A program made the translations under genes and the position numbers. 64,000 bases of DNA from Parahaliea maris (GTDB lineage Bacteria > Pseudomonadota > Gammaproteobacteria > Pseudomonadales > Halieaceae): NCBI RefSeq assembly GCF_008064665.1, contig NZ_VRZA01000002.1:124001-188000 (forward strand), read 5' to 3'. The notes beneath the pieces are model-generated. The model did no database searches, was not told where the DNA came from, and saw only the letters and a program-made list of their open reading frames with translations. Positions within the stretch are counted from its first letter, which is position 1. Each line of letters starts with the position of its first letter. Below, piece by piece: positions 16,870 through 26,092 of the stretch.

Positions 16870-17727
16870 TCACGTTGCCGGGCTTGTCAGCCTCCCATCC
16901 CGATAATCACGCAGCGCCTGGTTGATCTCGTCGGGTGTGTTCATCACGAACGGCCCATACTGCGCCACCGGTTCGCCGATGGGTTTACCGGCCAGCAGTA
17001 ATGCGCGTCCGCCTTCTGCACCGGAGGTCAGGGTGACCGCATCGCCATCGGAGAGGATAGCGGCGCTGTGCCGCGGAACGTCACGGCCAGCCACCTGCAA
17101 CTCGCCCTCGAACACGTAGAAGAACGCATTGTGGCCTGCCTGTACCGGGACCGTGATGTTGCTGTTTGCCGGTAGCTTGACGTCGACATAGAGCGGTTCG
17201 GTGCTGAGCCCCTGTACCGGGCCTTCATAGTGCTCGCCATTGAGCTCCAGCTTTCCGGCGATCAGCCTGATTTCCACGCCCTCCGCCAGCACGCGCCAGG
17301 GCATTGTCTGCGCGGGAATGTCGCGGTAGTTGGCCGGTTTCATTTTTTCCGCCGCGGGTAGGTTGATCCACAGCTGGAACCCGCGCATGCGGCCTTCGTT
17401 CTGCTGCGGCATTTCCGAGTGGATGATGCCCCGGCCGGCGGTCATCCACTGCACGTCTCCAGAGCGCAGGTCACCCCGGTTACCGAGGTGGTCCTCGTGC
17501 AGCATATGGCCATCGAGCATGTAGGTCACCGTCTCGAAGCCGCGATGGGGATGGCTCGGAAAACCGGCGATATAGTCTCCGGCGTCGAAGGATGAAAACT
17601 CATCGAGCATCAGGAACGGGTCCAGTCGCGCGCCCTGTGACTGGCCCAGCGTTCGCTGCAATTTCACCCCGGCGCCGTCACTGGTGGCCATGCCGGGAAT
17701 CAGTGTTGTCAATGTACGCTCGTTCAT
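16870..17727 (-). CDS. pirin family protein
   Basis: 285 residues, bicupin. The pirin metal ligands are present as H59 and H61 (SHPHRGFET) and H103 and E105 (IIHSEMP). The C-terminal cupin segment TVPVQAGHNAFFYVFEGE is also present. Bacterial pirins such as YhhW act as quercetin dioxygenases, and others modulate metabolic enzymes, so the exact role is open. It is first of two minus-strand genes after the hydroquinone reductase-like gene (20 bp) and near an azoreductase, a neighbourhood that suggests handling of quinones or aromatic electrophiles. Confidence 0.88.
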   Translation of the reverse strand: MNERTLTTLIPGMATSDGAGVKLQRTLGQSQGARLDPFLMLDEFSSFDAGDYIAGFPSHPHRGFETVTYMLDGHMLHEDHLGNRGDLRSGDVQWMTAGRGIIHSEMPQQNEGRMRGFQLWINLPAAEKMKPANYRDIPAQTMPWRVLAEGVEIRLIAGKLELNGEHYEGPVQGLSTEPLYVDVKLPANSNITVPVQAGHNAFFYVFEGELQVAGRDVPRHSAAILSDGDAVTLTSGAEGGRALLLAGKPIGEPVAQYGPFVMNTPDEINQALRDYRDGRLTSPAT

Positions 17728-17747
17728 GTTGCCTCCCTGATACCGCG

Positions 17748-18758
17748 TTATCGCGATCTCAGTTGTCGAATCCCGTTACTCAGCCGGTCGCGGCCGTGTG
17801 GGAGGTTAAAGTCCTCGATTGGACCCAGCGGTACGATACCGTTGGGATTGATGGTCTTGTGACTGCGATAGTAATGGTGCTGTATATGTTGCATGTCGAC
17901 CGTGTCGGCGACGCCTGGCACCTGGTAGAGGTCTCGCACGTAGGCACTCAAGGCGGGGTAGTCGGCCAGCCGCCGGAGATTGCACTTGAAGTGGCCGTGG
18001 TACACCGCATCGAAACGCACCAGGGTGGTGAACAGGCGCCAGTCCGCCTCTGTCAGCGTATCGCCCAGCAGGTAGCGCTGTACGCCAAGATGCGCCTCGA
18101 GGTTGTCCAGTTCATCGAACAGCGCCTGCACGGCTGCCTTGTACACGGGCTGGCTGGTGGCGAAACCGGCCTTGTACACCCCGTTATTGATGCGCTCGTA
18201 GATCCGCTCGTTCCAGTCGTTGATCTGTTCGCGGAGTGCGCGCGGGTAGTAATCACCGGGAACTGCGCCAACGCCATCGAACGCGCTGTTGAACATGCGG
18301 ATGATCTCCGACGATTCATTGCTCACCGGCCGGTCGAGTTGTTTGTCCCACAGCACGGGCACGGTCACGCGGCCGGTGTACTCGGGGCTGGCGCGCAGGT
18401 ACAGCTGGTACAGGTAGTCGAAGCCGTAGAGCGTGTCGCCAGTGGCATTCTCGAAGTCGTCGTCGAGTTGCCAGCCTTTCTCCAGCATCAGGGGGTTGAC
18501 CACCGACACGTCGATCATTTTTTCCAGCCCCTTGAGGCGCCTGAAAATCAGGGTGCGATGGGCCCAGGGGCAGGCCAGCGACACATACAGGTGGTAGCGA
18601 CCGGGTTCCGCCCGGAAGCCGCCTTCACCGCTGGGGCCGGCGCTGCCATCAGCGGTCACCCAGTTGCGGAAGCGGGCGGCATCGCGCACGAATTTGCCGC
18701 CGGCACTGTCGGTGTCGTACCACTGGTCATGCCATTCGCCATCAATCAGTAGTCCCAT
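17748..18758 (-). CDS. glutathionyl-hydroquinone reductase-like GST (YqjG/ECM4 type)
   Basis: 336 residues. The N-terminal thioredoxin-fold part has the signature YVSLACPWAHRTLIFRRLKGL with the catalytic cysteine C63 in CPWA, and NESSEIIRMFNSAF near residue 153. The helical C-terminal half holds LGDTLTEADWRLFTTLVRFDAVY. This Xi-class GST family reduces glutathionyl-hydroquinones in the cytoplasm. It sits between azoreductase and pirin, all minus strand with 20-30 bp gaps, probably a quinone-stress operon. Confidence 0.9.
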   Translation of the reverse strand: MGLLIDGEWHDQWYDTDSAGGKFVRDAARFRNWVTADGSAGPSGEGGFRAEPGRYHLYVSLACPWAHRTLIFRRLKGLEKMIDVSVVNPLMLEKGWQLDDDFENATGDTLYGFDYLYQLYLRASPEYTGRVTVPVLWDKQLDRPVSNESSEIIRMFNSAFDGVGAVPGDYYPRALREQINDWNERIYERINNGVYKAGFATSQPVYKAAVQALFDELDNLEAHLGVQRYLLGDTLTEADWRLFTTLVRFDAVYHGHFKCNLRRLADYPALSAYVRDLYQVPGVADTVDMQHIQHHYYRSHKTINPNGIVPLGPIEDFNLPHGRDRLSNGIRQLRSR

Positions 18759-18788
18759 TGCTCGCTCCAGTTGCTCTCTGAGTTCCGC

Positions 18789-19409
18789 TCAAGCCGCTGA
18801 GGCGACGTCGTCCAGCAGTTGCGTTGCTTTTGTCTTCGCCTGCGCCAGGGCCAGGTCTTTGTGGTCGCCGCTCATGTTGACACCCTCGGCAAAGACAAAG
18901 GTGACATCACTGAGGCCGATAAAACCGAGGAACTGTTTGAGGAACGGTACCTGGTTGTCATTGGGTGTGTCGGCGTAGACGCCGCCGCGTGCCGCGAACA
19001 CCACAACCGGCTTGTTGTCGATCAGCCCTACGGGACCGTTCTCGGTGTACTTGAAGGTCACCCCGGCCCGGGCCAGTTGGTCCAGCCAACTCTTCAGCTG
19101 GCTGGGAATGGCGAAGTTGTACATCGGTACACCGAGCACAATCAGGTCGGCTTCCCGCACCTCGTCAATCAGTGCGTCGGAGTGGGCGACGATTTCCTGT
19201 TGCCGCTCGTTGCGCTCTGCCTCGGGGGTAAAGAAAGCGCCAACATGCTCGGCGGAGAGGTGGGCCTCAGGTTGCTCGGACAGATCCCGCACGCGCACGG
19301 TGCCATCGGGGTTGGCGGCTTGCCAGGCCTCGACAAAGTGGTTGCCCAGTGCCGAGGTGTTGCCCTGGTCGCCGAACAGGCTGCTTTTGATCTGCAGAAG
19401 GGTTTTCAT
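18789..19409 (-). CDS. azoR: FMN-dependent NADH:quinone/azo oxidoreductase
   Basis: 206 residues from ATG 19409, which is preceded by GGAG 7 bp upstream. Earlier in-frame TTG 19424 and ATG 19421 lie at or in front of that ribosome site and are rejected. The flavodoxin-like fold is shown by LLQIKSSLFGDQGNTSALGNHFVE, VPMYNFAIPSQLKSWLDQLARAGVTFKYTENG and VFAARGG, all typical of AzoR. The enzyme reduces quinones and azo dyes with NADH. It is first of a probable three-gene operon and divergent from a LysR regulator 109 bp away, the usual control arrangement. Confidence 0.92.
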   Translation of the reverse strand: MKTLLQIKSSLFGDQGNTSALGNHFVEAWQAANPDGTVRVRDLSEQPEAHLSAEHVGAFFTPEAERNERQQEIVAHSDALIDEVREADLIVLGVPMYNFAIPSQLKSWLDQLARAGVTFKYTENGPVGLIDNKPVVVFAARGGVYADTPNDNQVPFLKQFLGFIGLSDVTFVFAEGVNMSGDHKDLALAQAKTKATQLLDDVASAA

Positions 19410-19518
19410 GCTGTACTCCATCAATGTCAGTGGAAATTGCGTATGGGGCTATCATCGTATTTGTAAAACTGATAAAAAAGTGGATAAATATGCTCAATTA
19501 GATCAGGAAATTCGATAT

Positions 19519-20439
19519 ATGAGTGATTCCTCAGCGGTCAGCCTCGATCAGTGGCGGGCTTTGCTGGCCGTGGTGGATAGCGGCGGCTACGCCCCGGCGG
19601 CAGAGGCCCTGGGCAAGAGCCAGTCGGCCATCAGTTACGCCATCCAGAAGTTGGAGTCAGCCCTGGATTTGCGAGTGTTCAGCATCGATGGGCGCCGGGC
19701 CGTGCTCACTGACGCGGGGCAGGTACTCTATCGGCGGGCGCGACAGCTGGTGTCGGAGGCGGAGGACCTGGAGCACCTCGCCAGGCGTTTGCAGCAGCGC
19801 TTTGAGACCGAAATCCATATTGCCGTGGACGCCATCTTCCCGGTCTGGCTCCTGCTCGAAGGCATGGCGGAACTGGCCCAGGCCTTCCCGGATACCCGGG
19901 TGCAGGTGTATGAGACGGTGCTGACCGGTACCGAAGAAGCGCTATTGCAGCGGCGGGTGGACCTGGCCCTGGCATCGCGGGTGCCGGTCGGCTTTGTCGG
20001 CGACCCGATCATGCGGGCGCACTTCCTGCCGGTCGCCAGCCCGTCGCACCCGCTGCACCAGCTGGGGCGGCCAGTTTCCTTTGACGATCTCCGCCGCCAT
20101 CGTCAGCTGGTCGTTCGCGACTCGGGTAGCCGTCGCACCGACTCGGGCTGGCTGGGCGCCGAGCAGCGCTGGACGCTGACCAATTTTCCCAGCTCCATTC
20201 GCGCTGCCTGCCAGGGGATGGGCTTTGCCTGGTACCCGCAGGACAAGATCAGCGCCGAACTGGCCTGCGGCGACCTCAAGGTATTGCCGATGGAGCAAGG
20301 GCAGTCGCGGTTTGCCGACATCTTCCTGATTTTTGCGGACAAGGATGCAGCCGGACCGGCGACGCTGAGGTTGGGGGAGGTCCTGCAGCGCCGGGTGGCG
20401 GAGCAATGCCAACTGCGCTCCACTGAGTCATCCAGTTGA
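19519..20439 (+). CDS. LysR family transcriptional regulator
   Basis: 306 residues starting at ATG 19519 (MSDSSAVSLDQWRAL). The frame is open upstream to 19012, but that part lies over azoR and is not regulator-like. The winged helix-turn-helix occupies residues about 8-65 (AAEALGKSQSAISYAIQKLE). The rest is a periplasmic-binding-protein-like effector domain. It is divergent from azoR, so it probably controls that operon and itself from the AT-rich spacer 19410-19518. The effector is unknown and may be a quinone or other electrophile. Confidence 0.9.
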   Translation: MSDSSAVSLDQWRALLAVVDSGGYAPAAEALGKSQSAISYAIQKLESALDLRVFSIDGRRAVLTDAGQVLYRRARQLVSEAEDLEHLARRLQQRFETEIHIAVDAIFPVWLLLEGMAELAQAFPDTRVQVYETVLTGTEEALLQRRVDLALASRVPVGFVGDPIMRAHFLPVASPSHPLHQLGRPVSFDDLRRHRQLVVRDSGSRRTDSGWLGAEQRWTLTNFPSSIRAACQGMGFAWYPQDKISAELACGDLKVLPMEQGQSRFADIFLIFADKDAAGPATLRLGEVLQRRVAEQCQLRSTESSS

Positions 20440-20545
20440 GGCTGCGATGTGGCAGCATTGGCCATGTCCTGCAATGCCCACCGATGCCCCATTGTCACCG
20501 CCCCGTTAACTATAATGGTTAGCCCGTTCCAAGGGAGGTCGCTCA

Positions 20546-21334
20546 ATGAGAAGGGCTGTGCTGTTTGATCTGAGTGGCGTGCTGTACGATGGTGACGCTG
20601 TCATTTCCGGCGCGCGAGCAGCGGTGGCGCGGGCACAGGCGAGTGATTTGCAGGTACGCTTTATCACCAACACCTCACAGAAAACCCGACAACAATTGCT
20701 GGAGCACCTGGGGCGGCTGGGCTTCGAGGTACGTCCGGGCCAACTGTTCACGGCGGTGGACGCGGCCCGGGACTGGTTGCGTGAGCACTCCCTGCAGCCC
20801 TACTGCCTGGTTCACCACAATGTGCGCAGCGAGTTCGATGAATTCGACCAGGCCAGCCCCAACGCGGTTCTGATTGCCGACGCGGCGGAGGACTTCACCT
20901 ACGCCAACCTCAACCGGGCCTTCCAGTTATGTATGGACGGGGCGCCTCTGCTGGGTGTGGGCTACAACCGCTATTTCAAGTCGGGCGACGAGCTGTTAAT
21001 GGATGTGGGGGCCTTCATTCGCGCGGTGGAGTTTGCCGCCGGTGTGGAGGCGACGATTGTCGGCAAGCCCGGTCAGGCATTCTATCAGCAGGTTTTGGCT
21101 TCAGCCGGTGTAGAACCCGGCGAGGCGCTGATGATCGGTGATGACGTGATTGGCGATGTGGAAGGGGCCCGCAAGGCCGGGATCCCCGCCTGCCTGGTCC
21201 AAACGGGCAAGTATCGGCGGGGCGGTAGCCAGTGGTGCAGGCGCTGTCGCCGAAGGCCGAAGCAGAAATCCGGCAGGGTCGGTATCTTGTTCAACTGCTG
21301 GGCTGCGGCACCTGCCACACCGACGGCGCCCTGA
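20546..21334 (+). CDS. HAD-family phosphatase, 3' end replaced by out-of-frame sequence
   Basis: 262 residues, strong ribosome site AGGGAGG before ATG 20546. Motifs of the NagD/LHPP-like HAD branch are present: FDLSGVLYDG (nucleophile D8), ITNTSQKTR (about 39-47), the Cap II region and GDDVIGDVEGARKAGIPACLVQTGKYRRGG (about 200-229). After that the product departs from the family into about 33 arginine- and alanine-rich residues that are a reading of the next gene's DNA in another frame. The normal last 25 or so residues of the family are therefore missing. The catalytic motifs are intact, so activity may survive. Confidence 0.75.
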   Translation: MRRAVLFDLSGVLYDGDAVISGARAAVARAQASDLQVRFITNTSQKTRQQLLEHLGRLGFEVRPGQLFTAVDAARDWLREHSLQPYCLVHHNVRSEFDEFDQASPNAVLIADAAEDFTYANLNRAFQLCMDGAPLLGVGYNRYFKSGDELLMDVGAFIRAVEFAAGVEATIVGKPGQAFYQQVLASAGVEPGEALMIGDDVIGDVEGARKAGIPACLVQTGKYRRGGSQWCRRCRRRPKQKSGRVGILFNCWAAAPATPTAP

Positions 21335-21708
21335 CCGGGCAGCCACGCTCAGACCGGCTTCTGGCCGGCTCCAGTGTTGGCATCGCGTACTCCAACCCAC
21401 TTCTGGAGGAAAACCCCGGGGTCGTGTTTCCCCCGAACCTGACGCCTGACCAGGACACGGGGATCGGCCGCTGGAGCGAGGAAGATATCGTACGTTTCTT
21501 GCGCAGTGGTATGGACCCAGTGGCTCGCCGGCACCTGCCGGTGATGCCGTGGCCGGCCTATGCCAGCCTGAGTGACGAGGATGCCAGTGCGATTGCCAGC
21601 TACCTGAAAAACCTCGCGCCGGTGCGGCATCGGGTGCCGGCGAATGTCGGGCCTGGTTGGGCGACATCTGCGGAGTTTGTCTATTTTGGTGTCTATCGTA
21701 GTCAGTAG
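21232..21708 (+). CDS. c-type cytochrome lacking its signal peptide (5'-truncated)
   Basis: 158 residues from GTG 21232. A single haem motif CGTCH at residues 25-29 is followed by PPNLTPDQDTGIGRWSEEDIVRFLRSG and a methionine-containing MPWPAYASLSDEDASAIASYLKNL, as in small cytochromes c that accompany dehydrogenases. Such proteins must be exported, yet no signal peptide is encoded: an in-frame TAG at 21226-21228 lies just upstream and the preceding DNA is the HAD gene. The mature-like sequence begins exactly where HAD similarity ends. It is probably non-functional, the partner fragment of a deletion junction. Confidence 0.65.
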   Translation: MVQALSPKAEAEIRQGRYLVQLLGCGTCHTDGALTGQPRSDRLLAGSSVGIAYSNPLLEENPGVVFPPNLTPDQDTGIGRWSEEDIVRFLRSGMDPVARRHLPVMPWPAYASLSDEDASAIASYLKNLAPVRHRVPANVGPGWATSAEFVYFGVYRSQ

Positions 21709-21924
21709 CGCACGCTGATCCCCCACTGGCCGAGCTCGCTGCGCGGCCTTGCTTTTCGAACGAGGTGCATTCAGCTCACCCGATACCTGGTGAGCTAAAG
21801 TGTACACTCAACTTGATCCCTTCAGTCATAGTTCTGGCTCGCGGCCATCGCTAGCCTTTGCACAAGCTTGCAAGACCGGCGCAATAAACAAATCAGCCAC
21901 GAAAATAATAGTAAGGTTATCTCG

Positions 21925-24159
21925 ATGAATTTTCGTAAGAAATACCTCTGTGCAATGATCGGATCCGTTTCCACCCTGACCTTTGACAGCTCAGTAATTG
22001 CGGCAGAGGGGGGCAGTCGCGCGCTCGAAGAGGTCGTGGTGACTGCACAACACCGGGAGCAAAGCATTCTGGATGTTCCCATCTCCATGACAGCGCTGAG
22101 CGGGGAAGCCATGGAGCAAATGGGAATGGAGACGCCCATTGACGTATTCGCCCAGACTCCCAATGTCACTGCGCAACTGCCCACCAGTGGTACCGGATTT
22201 CCCATTTTCAATATCAGGGGTGTAACCCTGCTGGACTTCACCGATACCAACGAGGCATCGGTAGCCGTGTACGTGGATGAGGTGTATCTCGGCAGCCCGG
22301 CCATCCAGAACGGCCAGCTATACGACCTTGACCGGGTTGAAATCTTGCGCGGTCCCCAGGGAACGCTCTACGGGCGCAACAGCACAGGTGGCGTGGTGCA
22401 GTTCTACAGTCGCCGGCCGACCGATGAGCTGGAAGGTTACATCGAGGGTACGATTGGCTCCTACGGTGCGAAAACGGTTGAAGGGGCTATTTCCGGACCT
22501 TTGGGTGACAGCGTGCGTGGGCGTGTCGCCGTGTTCAGTAATAGCCGGGACGGTTGGCAGGATAACGTTGGGAACGTTCCTGGCGCGTCGAAGGATTTTG
22601 GAGACATCGACACCAATGAGGCTATCCGCCTGACCCTCGAGTCGGATCTGAGCGACACGGTGATGGTCACGGGCAACCTCCACTATGGTAATTACGAGGG
22701 TGAAACGGACCAGCGGGGTTTCTACGGTAAGGGCGACCCCGCTACCGGTGAACTCTGTTCGATTGACCGGATAATGGCTTCGCAATGTATCGACTATTCG
22801 ACCGGTCGTACCCAGCGGGGTGATGATCCGGAAGAGGTCATGTCCGATCTCGCTAAGTCACCCATCGAAAACGAGAACTACGGTGGCTGGCTCAAGTTGG
22901 ACGGGGCGCTGGGCGATATGAATTTCACCTCGATCACCAGTTATGACACCGTCGACAAATACCAGATACTCGATGCAGACAATTCGGATGCAGAGTTGTA
23001 CGCGCTGGAATTCTATATCGATCACGAGCAGTTCAGTCAGGAGTTTCGGCTTGGCGGAGGTACGGATACGCTGGACTGGATAACCGGCCTTTATTATTAC
23101 GAGGATTCGCGATTCTTCACCGTTACGTTCCCACAACTGGGTAATGGCTACGGCAGCTTCGCCGAGCAGGAAGTGGAAACGACCGCGGCCTTTGCTCAGG
23201 CTACCTACCAGCTTCCGCACAACTTCAGCGTGACGGCCGGTATACGATATACCCAGGACAGCCGCGACCTGAGTGAGATCGCGTCCATTCTCGCCAACGG
23301 GCAGGCTGGAACCAAGCAGGGAATTCAGGGCTACAACGTTTCACGTAGCCTCGATGCCAGTAAAACCACCTGGCGGCTGGCGCTGGACTGGGCGTTCGCC
23401 GAAGACCAGTTGCTGTACAGCAGTATTTCCACCGGCTTCAAGAGCGGTGCGTTCAATACGCTCTATCCCGGAGCGGAAACCAATGTGACCAAGGCTGACC
23501 CGGAAGAGATCACCGTCTACGAAGTGGGAGTCAAAGGTCGACTCATCGATGCCGTTGCCATGACCTATAACGTCGCGGCTTTCTATACCGACTACCAGAA
23601 CGTCCAGGCCCAGGGAACAGTGATCATCGACGATACGCCGCAGTCCGTGATGGCGAATGTGTCAGATGCAGAAATATGGGGCATGGAAGCCGATTTGTTG
23701 ATGGAGCCCGTGTCGGGACTGACATTGACCCTTGGTGTCGGTTATCTGGATGCAGAGTACGTTGCCGGATCGAATGATACGTTTAATGGACAACTGATTA
23801 ACGGCAATCGCCCCGTCATGACCCCGGAACTCAATGTATCGGGTAGTGCGCGTTATGAAATGGACCTGGACAAAGCCGGGTACGCGTATGCCATGGCGGA
23901 TTTCAATTGGGCGGATGATGTCTTCTTCGGCCCGGATAACCTGGCTACAGAAACCCAGGAGGCGTACGCCATATTCAACTTCCACCTGGGCTGGGTGAAT
24001 GCCAGCGAAAGCGTGAAAATTGAGGCCTTCGCCAAGAACCTTACAGACGAAGACTACTTCACCCATGCAGTGGATCCCTCTGCCGCTGCGCCTACCCAGG
24101 TTTCCTACACCTGGGGTATGCCGCGCACCTGGGGCTTGCAGGCGAAATACTCCTTCTGA
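21925..24159 (+). CDS. TonB-dependent outer-membrane receptor
   Basis: 744 residues from ATG 21925 (TAAGGT upstream). A TTG at 21868 is in frame but would precede the signal peptide. After the leader (cleaved near VIAAEGG) comes a TonB box-like LEEVVVTAQHRE, the plug domain (NIRGVTLLDF, VEILRGPQGTLYGRNSTGGVVQFYSRRP) and a long beta-barrel ending in KYSF with the terminal phenylalanine. It imports a large or scarce substrate. It stands 111 bp ahead of the MFS transporter and a catabolic set on the same strand, so the substrate is more likely a carbon compound than a siderophore. Not proven by sequence. Confidence 0.92.
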   Translation: MNFRKKYLCAMIGSVSTLTFDSSVIAAEGGSRALEEVVVTAQHREQSILDVPISMTALSGEAMEQMGMETPIDVFAQTPNVTAQLPTSGTGFPIFNIRGVTLLDFTDTNEASVAVYVDEVYLGSPAIQNGQLYDLDRVEILRGPQGTLYGRNSTGGVVQFYSRRPTDELEGYIEGTIGSYGAKTVEGAISGPLGDSVRGRVAVFSNSRDGWQDNVGNVPGASKDFGDIDTNEAIRLTLESDLSDTVMVTGNLHYGNYEGETDQRGFYGKGDPATGELCSIDRIMASQCIDYSTGRTQRGDDPEEVMSDLAKSPIENENYGGWLKLDGALGDMNFTSITSYDTVDKYQILDADNSDAELYALEFYIDHEQFSQEFRLGGGTDTLDWITGLYYYEDSRFFTVTFPQLGNGYGSFAEQEVETTAAFAQATYQLPHNFSVTAGIRYTQDSRDLSEIASILANGQAGTKQGIQGYNVSRSLDASKTTWRLALDWAFAEDQLLYSSISTGFKSGAFNTLYPGAETNVTKADPEEITVYEVGVKGRLIDAVAMTYNVAAFYTDYQNVQAQGTVIIDDTPQSVMANVSDAEIWGMEADLLMEPVSGLTLTLGVGYLDAEYVAGSNDTFNGQLINGNRPVMTPELNVSGSARYEMDLDKAGYAYAMADFNWADDVFFGPDNLATETQEAYAIFNFHLGWVNASESVKIEAFAKNLTDEDYFTHAVDPSAAAPTQVSYTWGMPRTWGLQAKYSF

Positions 24160-24270
24160 TTGTCGGGAAAGTGTTCAGCCCGATACGCCTGTGTGCCTTC
24201 GTGGTGCGCAGGTTGATTCAGAAGGACGAGTTCTGTCCCCGCCGTCGAGCAAACTTTTGAGAACAGCATA

Positions 24271-25617
24271 ATGAAACAAGAGGCATCTACAACAGTAATC
24301 CCTGATACGGTTAGACACTATGTATTGGGTATTCTGCTGCTGACCTACGTGTTCAATTTTGTGGATCGCCAGATCCTGGCCATCTTGCTTTCCCCTATCA
24401 AGAGTGAGATGGGCTTTTCCGACAGTGCGCTGGGTTTCCTGACGGGCTTTGGTTTTGCTCTTTTTTATGTCGCAGTGGGAATCCCCATGGCGATGTGGGC
24501 CGACCGCGGTAACAGGCGCAATATCATTGCCTTGTCCCTTACCATCTGGAGTGGGATGACTGCCTTGTGTGGCCTGGCACAGAACTTTGTCCAACTCGCT
24601 CTCGCGCGTATTGGGGTGGGTATCGGCGAGGCGGGTTGCAGCCCCCCGGCGCACTCCATGATCGCGGACCTCTACGGCCAGCAAAGGCGTGCCACGGCCC
24701 TGGCCATTTATTCGCTGGGTGTACCATTTGGCGTGCTGCTCGGGTTTGTCATAGGCGGTTGGGTTAATGAACTGTACGGCTGGCGCATGGCGTTCCTCGC
24801 GGCGGGAATTCCCGGCCTCGTATTGGCCTTCGTCGTGCGATTCACCCTGCCGGAGCCGCCTCGGGGGCTGGCGGAAAATCGCCCCGCCGAGCAGGCATCT
24901 CCCACCTTGAGCGATACAATAGGCTTTCTACTACGGCGTCCGGCTTTCATCCATATGGTGGCGGGAGGAGCCTTGTCGGCTTTCGTGGGTTACGCCGTCC
25001 TGGGCTGGATTCCCTCGGTGTTCATTCGCAGTCATGGCATGACCACGGGTGAAGTGGGTACTTGGCTGGGGCTGATTCTGGGAATACCCGGCGGATTGGG
25101 CATCATGCTGGGTGGGCACCTTGCCGACAGCCTCGGCGCAACCGACCGCCGCTGGTCGCTGTGGATTGTCAGTGTGGCACAACTGGTTGCCATGCCGTTC
25201 TATATCGCTGTGTTCCTGTCGGGAGACGCCAACTCGGCACTCTGGTTTCTCGTCGTCCCGGTAGCGCTGGGCAACTTCTATCAGGCCACAACCTTCGCAC
25301 AGACCCAGGGGCTCGTACCGCTCAGAATGCGGGCTACAGCGGCTGCCATCATGCTGTTCGTGCTGAATGTAATAGGGCTTGGCCTCGGCCCCACCACCGT
25401 GGGCCTGCTCAGTGACGTCCTGGGGCCACGCTTTGGAGACGATTCGCTTCGCTATAGCCTGACCGTGCTCTCGCTTGCGTGTCTCTGGGCCGCCTATCAC
25501 TACTACAAGGCCGGCCAGCACCTGCCACATGACCTGGTCGCGCTGCCAGATACGCCGCTTTGTCAGGATGACGCCTCTGAACTGGTCGACGGCCACTTGC
25601 AACACGGTGCGAGTTGA
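24271..25617 (+). CDS. MFS transporter
   Basis: 448 residues with twelve likely membrane helices. The loop 2-3 signature is MWADRGNRRNI (about residues 73-83), followed by RIGVGIGEAGCSPPAHSMIADLY (about 112-134), which places it in the spinster/sugar-phosphate-like MFS branch often found in proteobacterial degradation clusters. A probable inner-membrane importer for the compound taken up by the receptor upstream. The next gene begins 46 bp downstream. Confidence 0.87.
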   Translation: MKQEASTTVIPDTVRHYVLGILLLTYVFNFVDRQILAILLSPIKSEMGFSDSALGFLTGFGFALFYVAVGIPMAMWADRGNRRNIIALSLTIWSGMTALCGLAQNFVQLALARIGVGIGEAGCSPPAHSMIADLYGQQRRATALAIYSLGVPFGVLLGFVIGGWVNELYGWRMAFLAAGIPGLVLAFVVRFTLPEPPRGLAENRPAEQASPTLSDTIGFLLRRPAFIHMVAGGALSAFVGYAVLGWIPSVFIRSHGMTTGEVGTWLGLILGIPGGLGIMLGGHLADSLGATDRRWSLWIVSVAQLVAMPFYIAVFLSGDANSALWFLVVPVALGNFYQATTFAQTQGLVPLRMRATAAAIMLFVLNVIGLGLGPTTVGLLSDVLGPRFGDDSLRYSLTVLSLACLWAAYHYYKAGQHLPHDLVALPDTPLCQDDASELVDGHLQHGAS

Positions 25618-25663
25618 GAAGCCGCTGCTGACCCCAACCGACAGACAGGTATTGAGTGAAGAT

Positions 25664-26092
25664 ATGAAACCGATTGACCCCGGGCTTTTGACTGGCCTGC
25701 CTTCAAAACCCTCCCTCCTGGGTAGCCGCTGTACGGCCTGCGGAGAACACTTTTTCCCTGTCCAGAAGGGGTGCGCCAATTGTTCGTCGGATGATCTGCA
25801 AACCGTTGATCTAGGTAGCCGGGGGACCTTATGGACCTGGACCGTTCAACGCTTTGCACCGAAGCCCCCGTATCTCGGCGACCCGAATTCGTTCGAGGCT
25901 TACGGTGTCGGCTACGTGGAAATGCCCAGTGGCGTCAAAGTCGAGAGTCGCTTGCTTGGGCTCGGGGAGGACGACTGGACCATCGGCATGGCAATGCAGC
26001 TGGAACTGGAGCCCGTCGTGGTTCAAGGAGGCGCCACGGACCTGGTGACGTATGCGTTTCGCGCATTGAGGAAGGAGTGCTGCAATGACTGA
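25664..26092 (+). CDS. Zn-ribbon/OB-fold DUF35 protein, thiolase partner
   Basis: 142 residues from ATG 25664, with GAGTGAAG upstream. The same frame is open further upstream, but that part overlaps the transporter. The N-terminal rubredoxin-like zinc ribbon is CTAC...CANC (about residues 22-40), followed by the OB-fold with GTLWTWTVQRFAPKPPYLGD and AYGVGYVEMPSGVKVESRLLG. DUF35 proteins pair with thiolase-fold partners and bind acyl-CoA. The gene overlaps the thiolase-like gene by 8 bp, which argues for a physical complex as in the Ltp2-ChsH2 steroid aldolase. Confidence 0.88.
   Translation: MKPIDPGLLTGLPSKPSLLGSRCTACGEHFFPVQKGCANCSSDDLQTVDLGSRGTLWTWTVQRFAPKPPYLGDPNSFEAYGVGYVEMPSGVKVESRLLGLGEDDWTIGMAMQLELEPVVVQGGATDLVTYAFRALRKECCND

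Noticed and set aside
17592-18752. Plus-strand frame of 386 codons over the pirin and hydroquinone reductase-like genes
   Set aside because: Antisense to two clear enzymes. The product has low-complexity His/Val/Gln composition and no motif.
20492-20516. Promoter TTGTCA...TATAAT ahead of the HAD gene
   Set aside because: The TATAAT is good but the spacing to TTGTCA is only 13 bp, too short for a normal sigma-70 promoter.
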